Source: CBDDEH01 sp965226865
GTDB taxonomy: Bacteria > Chloroflexota > Dehalococcoidia > Lucifugimonadales > JAGWBF01
Assembly (NCBI GenBank): GCA_965226865.1
Contig: CBDDEH010000003.1
Location: 62,001-126,000 of the forward strand
Direction: 5' to 3'
Length of the DNA: 64,000 nucleotides
Made by a program: the position numbers and the translations under genes. The first letter of the stretch is position 1. Each line of letters starts with the position of its first letter. Positions 59,057-64,000 of this stretch are shown here, piece after piece. The notes below the pieces were generated by a model that made no database searches, was not told the DNA's origin, and worked only from the letters and a program-made list of their open reading frames with translations.

Positions 59057-60112
59057 TCAAAACTGCCTTAGGAACCTGAGATCATTGGAATAGAACAGCC
59101 GGATGTCGTCTATCCCATACTTCAGCATTGCGATACGTTCTGGTCCCATACCAAAGGCGAATCCCGTGTACTTATTTGAGTCGTATCCTACTCCCTCCAA
59201 AACCTTGGGATGAACCATCCCCGCTCCCATTATCTCAATCCAGCCCGTATTTTGACAGATGCGGCATCCGCTGCCCGAGCAGGCGAAGCAGTCTATGGAC
59301 ATGTCCACCCCAGGCTCGACGAACGGGAAGTAGTCACATCTGAAGCGTACCTTTCGGTCCTCGCCGAACACGCTACGGGCAAACTCATATAGGGTGCCCT
59401 TCAGGTCGGCAAAGGTTATTCCCTCGTCCACTGCCAGCCCCTCCACCTGGAAGAAGTGCCATTCATGAGTGGCGTCCGTAGCCTCGTACCGATAGCACTT
59501 TCCGGGCACTATGACCCGTATCGGCGGCTGCATTTGCTCCATCACCCTGGCCTGCATTGGTGAGGTATGAGTGCGAAGGAGCATGTTGTTTTCGCCCTCT
59601 TCGTTGACGTAGTCAATCCACAGGCTATTCCACATGTCCCGAGCTGGGTGGTCTTTGGGGATATTCAGCATCTCGAAGTTATACTTGTCCCACTCTATCT
59701 CGGGCCCCTCGACTATCTGGAAGCCCATGGCAACAAAGGAGTCGCAGATCTCCCTCAGGATCTGGGTGGTTGGATGCAAACGACCCTTGACGACCGGACG
59801 ACCCGGCATTGTAACGTCAAGCTGATCTTCCTGGGAAAGCTGGGCTATTTGGGTGTCTTTAAGGTCTCGTTCCTTCTGAGCAAGCTGCTCTTCGAGGTGG
59901 GTCTTGGTCCGGTTCGCCAGTCCTCCCAGGGTCTTGCGCTGTTCTTGGGAGAGTCCGCCGAGGCTTCTGAGGATGCGTGTTAACCTGCCGTTGCGGCCTA
60001 AATAGGTTACCCGCCAAAGCTCGAGAGCGTCTTCGGTATTGGCGGCATTGAGCTCCTCTGTGGCTTCTTTCTGTAGCTCCTCGACCTCTGCGGGTTTGAT
60101 TTCTACTTCCAT
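59057..60112 (-). CDS. pheS: Phenylalanine--tRNA ligase alpha subunit
   Basis: About 351 residues from ATG 60112; ATG 60145 is in frame but lies at the transcription start predicted from the promoter at 60149-60178. The N-terminal coiled coil (VEELQKEATEELNAANTEDALELWRVTYLGRNGRLTRILR) is followed by class II motif 1 (HPTTQILREICDSFVAMGF), motif 2 (CYRYEATDATHEWHFFQVEG) and motif 3 (GFAFGMGPERIAMLKYGIDDIRLFY). An atypical Cys-rich insert (CFACSGSGCRICQNTG) between motifs 2 and 3 may bind zinc; such Cys inserts occur in part of the family. Confidence 0.95.
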   Translation of the reverse strand: MEVEIKPAEVEELQKEATEELNAANTEDALELWRVTYLGRNGRLTRILRSLGGLSQEQRKTLGGLANRTKTHLEEQLAQKERDLKDTQIAQLSQEDQLDVTMPGRPVVKGRLHPTTQILREICDSFVAMGFQIVEGPEIEWDKYNFEMLNIPKDHPARDMWNSLWIDYVNEEGENNMLLRTHTSPMQARVMEQMQPPIRVIVPGKCYRYEATDATHEWHFFQVEGLAVDEGITFADLKGTLYEFARSVFGEDRKVRFRCDYFPFVEPGVDMSIDCFACSGSGCRICQNTGWIEIMGAGMVHPKVLEGVGYDSNKYTGFAFGMGPERIAMLKYGIDDIRLFYSNDLRFLRQF

Positions 60113-60148
60113 TGGTTCAGCGTTGGCTCGGTTCCTGAAGGGCATCTC

Positions 60149-60178
60149 ATTATAGGTTTGGCTTCGTATTGGGGTCAA
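60149..60178 (-). promoter_or_regulatory. Promoter of pheS
   Basis: On the minus strand TTGACC (60178-60173), 18 bases, TATAAT (60154-60149). Transcription would start near 60142, giving a 5' leader of about 30 bases before ATG 60112 and putting pheS, the CADD-like gene and pheT in one unit. Confidence 0.7.
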
Positions 60179-60224
60179 GAACGATCAGGGTTAAAGCCGA
60201 AGCGTTGGAGCCTAGAAGAGAAGG

Positions 60225-61115
60225 CTATTTGGCCGACATTTGTGCCAGGGCCTTCTGGGCCGTTACCCCAATATCTGCCGGGGAAGGGATAATGCGGGCG
60301 CCAGCGTCCCTCAGGGCTTCTACCTTGGCTGCCGTGGTTCCGGCGGCGCCGGTGATGATCGCCCCGGCGTGTCCCATTCGTTTTCCTGGCGGCGCCGTCG
60401 CACCCGAGATTAGTGAGACAACCGGTTTTTCGAACTCGGTCTTGATGTACTCGGCAGCCTCTTGTTCCATTGTTCCCCCGATTTCCCCTATGAGGACAAC
60501 CATATCTGTCCCAGGGTCGTCTTTAAACAGGCGCAGCACGTCGATAAAGCTTGTGCCGATAAGTGAGTCCCCTCCAATGCCGATACACGTTGACTGGCCG
60601 ATGCCCAGGCCGGTGAGCTGCTCAACCGCCTCGTACGTCAGGGTGCCACTTCGGGATACGACGCCGGCACGTCCCGGCGTGTGTATCCGCCCGGGCATGA
60701 TGCCAATCTTGCAACGCGCCCCTGGAGATATCAGCCCAGGGCAGTTGGGGCCGATTAGGCGGGCGCCTTTGCCCTTCAGATAGGGAAGCACCTTCACCAT
60801 GTCCATGACCGGTACGCCTTCGGTGATACAAACAATCAGTCCGATGTCAGCCTCGGCGGCTTCGATGATTGCGTCTGCGGCGAATGGCGCCGGAACGAAT
60901 ATCAGGGAGGTGTTGGCGTTTGTCTCGCTGACTCCATGCTCGACAGAGTCGAATATAGGAACCTTTTCCTCGAAAAGCTGTCCACCCCGCCCAGGGGTCA
61001 CTCCGGCAACGACGTTGGTTCCATACGCGATACACTGCCTGGTATGAAAACTCCCCTCACTGCCGGTAATGCCCTGCACAAGGACCCGAGAGTTTTCGTT
61101 CACTAATATGCTCAA
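60225..61115 (-). CDS. sucD: Succinyl-CoA synthetase alpha subunit
   Basis: 296 residues. CoA-binding domain with VQGITGSEGSFHTRQCIAYG and ITEGVPV; the phosphohistidine lies in GKRMGHAGAI (His249) and IGPNCPGLISP is conserved. The enzyme interconverts succinyl-CoA and succinate with NDP phosphorylation in the citric acid cycle. sucC is 23 bases upstream on the same strand. Confidence 0.97.
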   Translation of the reverse strand: MSILVNENSRVLVQGITGSEGSFHTRQCIAYGTNVVAGVTPGRGGQLFEEKVPIFDSVEHGVSETNANTSLIFVPAPFAADAIIEAAEADIGLIVCITEGVPVMDMVKVLPYLKGKGARLIGPNCPGLISPGARCKIGIMPGRIHTPGRAGVVSRSGTLTYEAVEQLTGLGIGQSTCIGIGGDSLIGTSFIDVLRLFKDDPGTDMVVLIGEIGGTMEQEAAEYIKTEFEKPVVSLISGATAPPGKRMGHAGAIITGAAGTTAAKVEALRDAGARIIPSPADIGVTAQKALAQMSAK

Positions 61116-61138
61116 AGGTGTCTCCGCAATTGCGACTG

Positions 61139-62296
61139 TTAGTGCTGGGCGGCGCCCAGTATCTGGGCCGCCTCACCAAGGGTATCGGCGAATGTCACGT
61201 TAAGGTCCGAATTCTCCAGAACCGATTTCCCTTCTTCCACGTTGGTTCCTAGCATACGGACAAGAATGGGCAGCTCCGATCCGTTTTCTTTGCAGGCCTT
61301 TACGATGCCCCTGGCTGCAATATCACAGCGCAGAATACCGCCAAATATGTTGACCAGAACGCGCTTTACCTGGGTGTCGGACAGCATTATCCCGAAGGCT
61401 TGGGCTACCTTGTCTTCGCTGGCGCCGCCTCCGACGTCCAGGAAGTTGGCGGGGTTGGCGCCGGCGCCTTTAATCACGTCCATTGTCGCCATGGCCAGCC
61501 CAGCCCCGTTAACCAGGCAACCTACGTCTCCATCCAGCTTCACGTAGGAGATATCGTATTCGCGAGCCCTCGATTCAAAAGGGTCTTCTTGCTCTGGGTC
61601 TCGCATCTCCCTCAGTTCGGGGTGACGAAACAGGGCGTCGTCGTCGAAACTTAGCTTGGCGTCGAGCGCCACTATTTGATTGTCTTTAGTTAACGTTAGG
61701 GGGTTTATCTCCACCAGGGAGCAGTCGTTTTCGATGAACAGCCTGTACAGGGCGACCATGAGCTGAGAGCATTGCCGTGCCACCTGAGGTTTCAGGGTCA
61801 AGGCGTTCGAGAGCCTTCGTGCCTGGAAGGGTTGAAATCCGATGAGAGGGTCTGCCCCCTCCTTGTAAATCTTGTCGGGCTCCCGATCGGCCACCTCCTC
61901 GATTTCCATGCCGCCCGCTTCGCTTGCGATCATAACCGGCCCTTGAAAGGTCCTGTCGATTGTCAGCCCCAGATACAACTCTTTGGCGGCCTCGGTTAGC
62001 TCCTCGACAAGAACCTTTCTAACAGGTACCCCCTGAGGTCCCGTCTGAGGAGTGACCAACTGTGTGCCCAGCAGTGACGCGGCGGCTTCTCGGGCTTCTC
62101 CGGGCGACTTGACGACTTTTATGCCTCCGCCCTTGCCTCTACCGCCGGCATGCACTTGTGCTTTGACTACTGCCCGACCTCCCAAGCTTTCTGTAATGGA
62201 CGCCGCTTCCTCGGGAATGGAGGCAACACCTCCCTTGGGAACGGGAATGCCATAGCGGGCAAACATGGACTTGGCCTGGTACTCGTGGACTTTCAA
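61139..62296 (-). CDS. sucC: Succinyl-CoA synthetase beta subunit
   Basis: 385 residues. ATP-grasp domain with MKVHEYQAKSMFARYGIPVPKG, VVKAQVHAGGRGKGGGIKV, EINPLTLT and ALDAKLSFDDDALFR; the CoA-ligase part has VNGAGLAMATMDVIKGAGANPANFLDVGGGA and NIFGGILRCD. It binds the nucleotide and works with SucD. The order sucC-sucD is standard. Confidence 0.97.
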   Translation of the reverse strand: MKVHEYQAKSMFARYGIPVPKGGVASIPEEAASITESLGGRAVVKAQVHAGGRGKGGGIKVVKSPGEAREAAASLLGTQLVTPQTGPQGVPVRKVLVEELTEAAKELYLGLTIDRTFQGPVMIASEAGGMEIEEVADREPDKIYKEGADPLIGFQPFQARRLSNALTLKPQVARQCSQLMVALYRLFIENDCSLVEINPLTLTKDNQIVALDAKLSFDDDALFRHPELREMRDPEQEDPFESRAREYDISYVKLDGDVGCLVNGAGLAMATMDVIKGAGANPANFLDVGGGASEDKVAQAFGIMLSDTQVKRVLVNIFGGILRCDIAARGIVKACKENGSELPILVRMLGTNVEEGKSVLENSDLNVTFADTLGEAAQILGAAQH

Positions 62297-62320
62297 TTCA
62301 TTTCGCCTATCGAGATTTTT

Positions 62321-63214
62321 CTACTCCGTCTTGACCGTAACGCCGGCCATCTCCTCGAGGAAGTTAACAATGGCGGAGTGATCGTCTTCAGCTTTTCCAT
62401 GTTTCACCAGAGAGCCTATCATCTGCTGAACAAGCCCGGTCACCGGTAGCATTACTCCCAGGTCTTTCCCGGTCAACAGGGCGTTGTTCAGGTCTTTCTG
62501 ATGGAGTCGGAGACGGAAGCCGGGTTTGAAGTCGCCGTTCATGATTTTGGGAGCTTTAGCCTCCAGGACGGCGCTTCCAGCCAGGCCTCCTCGAATAGCC
62601 TCGAACACCAGTTGGGGATCCACTCCAGCCTTTTTGGCTAATACCATAGCCTCACCAATCGCTTCGATATTACCCGCCACTATGATCTGATTGGCAAGCT
62701 TTACGAAATTACCCGCGCCCACGTCCCCAACCCTGACTACACTCTTCCCTATAGCCTGCAGAACGGGAAGGCACCTGTCGAAGACCTCCCGCTTGCCTCC
62801 CACCATGATGGCCAGCGTACCGGCAATGGCCCCTACTTCGCCGCCGCTCACTGGAGCGTCCAGCATATCCACGCCTTTTTTCGCCGCCTCCGCTGCTATT
62901 CTTTTGGAGACCAGGGGCGCTATCGAGCTCATGTCGACGATGACCGAGCCCTCCGTCGCCCCTTGCAGGACCCCCTCGTCTCCCAGGATTACCTTTTCCG
63001 AATCTGCAGAGTCGGGTACCATGGTGATAATAATGTCTGAATTTTGGGCGACCTCCTTGCTGGAAGTGGCTGCCGTCGCCCCATCCTGCGCCAGCTCTTC
63101 TGTAGATCGCAGGCTCCTGTTGAAAACGGCAAGTGAATAGCCGGCGTCGATCAGATTCCGTGCCATTGGCTTGCCCATAATACCGAGGCCGATAAATCCG
63201 ATTCTGGGCTTCAT
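62321..63214 (-). CDS. 3-hydroxyisobutyrate dehydrogenase/tartronate semialdehyde reductase family protein
   Basis: 297 residues. Rossmann start IGFIGLGIMGKPMARNLIDAGY (GxGxMGxxMAxNL), catalytic segment MLDAPVSGGEVGAIAGTLAIMVGG, and KLANQIIVAGNIEAIGEAMVLAKKAGVDP with the catalytic Lys. NAD(P)-dependent beta-hydroxyacid dehydrogenase; the exact acid is not decided by the motifs. Its start overlaps the Nudix gene stop by four bases, and sucC follows after 24 bases, so the three to four genes form one unit. Confidence 0.92.
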   Translation of the reverse strand: MKPRIGFIGLGIMGKPMARNLIDAGYSLAVFNRSLRSTEELAQDGATAATSSKEVAQNSDIIITMVPDSADSEKVILGDEGVLQGATEGSVIVDMSSIAPLVSKRIAAEAAKKGVDMLDAPVSGGEVGAIAGTLAIMVGGKREVFDRCLPVLQAIGKSVVRVGDVGAGNFVKLANQIIVAGNIEAIGEAMVLAKKAGVDPQLVFEAIRGGLAGSAVLEAKAPKIMNGDFKPGFRLRLHQKDLNNALLTGKDLGVMLPVTGLVQQMIGSLVKHGKAEDDHSAIVNFLEEMAGVTVKTE

Positions 63215-63711
63215 TCCCTTCCGTTCCTCAAGGAACGCCAGGCCTCGAGTATCTGAGTATCGCGAGGAAAAGCAAGCGGCGGCAATTGGTTCAAGGGGAA
63301 GAAGCTGGCCTCCGATACTTCCGCCTCGGGTCCTAGCTCGCCACCGACTATCCGTGAATCGTAGGTAATTATGACGACAGGATCGCCCGGGTCCGAGTAC
63401 ACGCCCACAAGGTCGCTAATCTGGACATGCAGCCCCGTCTCTTCTTGAACTTCTCTCTCCGCCGCTCTCTCGACCATCTCCTCCCGGTCTACGTACCCTC
63501 CAGGCAAGCTCCATAAGCCCAGTCCTGGCTCGGCGGCGCGTCTGACCATAAGGACCTTGCCATCTTTTTCAACAACGGTAGTGGCTGCTATCTTTGGGTT
63601 GTAATAGATGATCCTTCCGCAATTAGGGCAAACAGGACGGCGCTTGTCCACAACTATCTTGGGTTCTAATGGAGCTGCGCACCGTGGACAGAATTTGTCG
63701 TCTGGAAGCAT
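63211..63711 (-). CDS. Nudix hydrolase with N-terminal zinc ribbon
   Basis: 166 residues from ATG 63711; the frame is open to 63774 but the protein is complete from here. A four-Cys zinc ribbon (Cys8, Cys11, Cys28, Cys31) precedes the Nudix box G-x5-E-x7-REVQEETG at about 71-94. The layout is like that of NudC (NADH pyrophosphatase), but the protein is shorter and lacks its N-terminal domain, so the substrate is open (NADH, ADP-ribose or another nucleoside diphosphate). The stop overlaps the next gene's start by four bases. Confidence 0.88.
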   Translation of the reverse strand: MLPDDKFCPRCAAPLEPKIVVDKRRPVCPNCGRIIYYNPKIAATTVVEKDGKVLMVRRAAEPGLGLWSLPGGYVDREEMVERAAEREVQEETGLHVQISDLVGVYSDPGDPVVIITYDSRIVGGELGPEAEVSEASFFPLNQLPPLAFPRDTQILEAWRSLRNGRE

Positions 63712-63906
63712 GGCGACCTTAGAATACCATGACACGGAGGACAGATACAAAGTGCCCCGACTTGGTTTGCACACCTTGTAAAAGCGAGCCGGTGGAAGAA
63801 GGGGGTGCCGAAGTCAAAGAAAAGACGTGAGTCTCCGTCTTCCTGGAGAAACCGGTTACCGCCGATCCGGCTGACACCACCGGAGTAGGTTAACTGAACT
63901 AACGGT

Positions 63907-64000
63907 CTAGCTGATCTTGCGGGCCATGGCCCAACCGGTGCCTTGGCATCTGCCGCACCGTGCGGTGCCGGCTACGCCCGTTCCCCTGCAAATGACACAT
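63907..64000 (-). CDS. C-terminal end of a CxxCxGTG zinc-finger protein (partial)
   Basis: The minus-strand frame enters from the right edge and ends at TAG 63909-63907. It reads CVICRGTG, then CGRCQGTGW, ending AMARKIS: two CxxCxGTG knuckles as in the DnaJ central zinc finger and small stand-alone relatives. The spacing (about 10 residues) is short. Whether it is part of a larger protein cannot be seen. The 130 bases between it and the Nudix gene show nothing else. Confidence 0.55.
   Translation of the reverse strand, partial: CVICRGTGVAGTARCGRCQGTGWAMARKIS

Noticed and set aside
1..64000. CRISPR arrays, rRNA and tRNA genes
   Set aside because: No regularly spaced repeats, no tRNA-like TTCGA-type arms with matching acceptor stems and no rRNA-like sequence were noticed when reading both strands.

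Overview
The window looks like a chromosome segment of a Chloroflexota bacterium, most likely a Dehalococcoidia/SAR202-type lineage. The support is indirect. Lipoproteins carry Val-Thr-Lys-Glu-rich linkers ending in TPTPQPTAT-like tails. Promoters are ordinary TTGACA/TAnnnT types. There is a large set of paralogous short-chain dehydrogenases, LLM-type flavin/F420 oxidoreductases, amidohydrolases and MmgE/PrpD proteins. A LppX/LprAFG lipoprotein is also present. No rRNA, tRNA or CRISPR array was seen. Several genes carry single-base frameshifts or in-frame TAG codons, so either gene decay or sequencing error is common here. | 1-25 kb, catabolic and uptake island: a frameshifted MFS transporter; three paralogous HMG-CoA-lyase-like (DRE-TIM fold) proteins; two LLM oxidoreductases; four short-chain dehydrogenases, one lacking its catalytic residues; two near-duplicate lipoprotein substrate-binding proteins; a complete Opp/Dpp-type ABC transporter split into OppD-OppF (13.3-15.3 kb) and OppB-OppC (22.3-24.1 kb); an MmgE/PrpD protein; a tandem duplication of an amidohydrolase with its own promoter; and an amidase. 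Together they suggest import of a peptide-like or amide substrate followed by amide hydrolysis, oxidation and a retro-aldol type C-C cleavage. The substrate cannot be read from the sequence. | 25-40.5 kb, plastic zone: a SnoaL/DUF4440-like protein; a GNAT-like pseudogene; three insertion sequences (IS1182-like, IS1380-like, IS3-like), all with frameshifted transposase genes and, for the first two, GC-rich compared with the surroundings; two 3'-only histidine-kinase fragments abutting IS ends; an intact CheY-like regulator; and two small decayed genes (Mut7-C-like, and one resembling DNA alkylation repair proteins). Between the ISs lie an intact MBL-fold hydrolase, an AcuC-like deacetylase and an hspR-grpE-dnaK heat-shock operon read leftward, with a divergent promoter overlapping a palindromic operator candidate. 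| 40.5-54 kb: VOC protein; AHL-lactonase-like MBL protein preceded by a possible coupled leader peptide; mtaB; PAP2 protein; a 14-TM MFS transporter directly behind an LprG-like lipoprotein (the arrangement of mycobacterial lprG-p55) and a beta-propeller lipoprotein; Gfo/Idh/MocA oxidoreductase; gamma-carbonic anhydrase; YihY; EamA-type transporter; isochorismatase-like protein; and an alpha/beta hydrolase-like protein without its nucleophile. | 54-64 kb, housekeeping on the minus strand: moeA, pheT, a CADD-type (self-sacrificing p-aminobenzoate synthase-like) protein lying between pheT and pheS, pheS, sucD, sucC, a 3-hydroxyisobutyrate-dehydrogenase family gene, a zinc-ribbon Nudix hydrolase, and the end of a CxxCxGTG zinc-finger protein. 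The clearest candidates for new biology are the CADD-like protein with every known active-site position conserved, the LprG-MFS pair outside Actinobacteria, and the DRE-TIM paralogues with an altered metal site.
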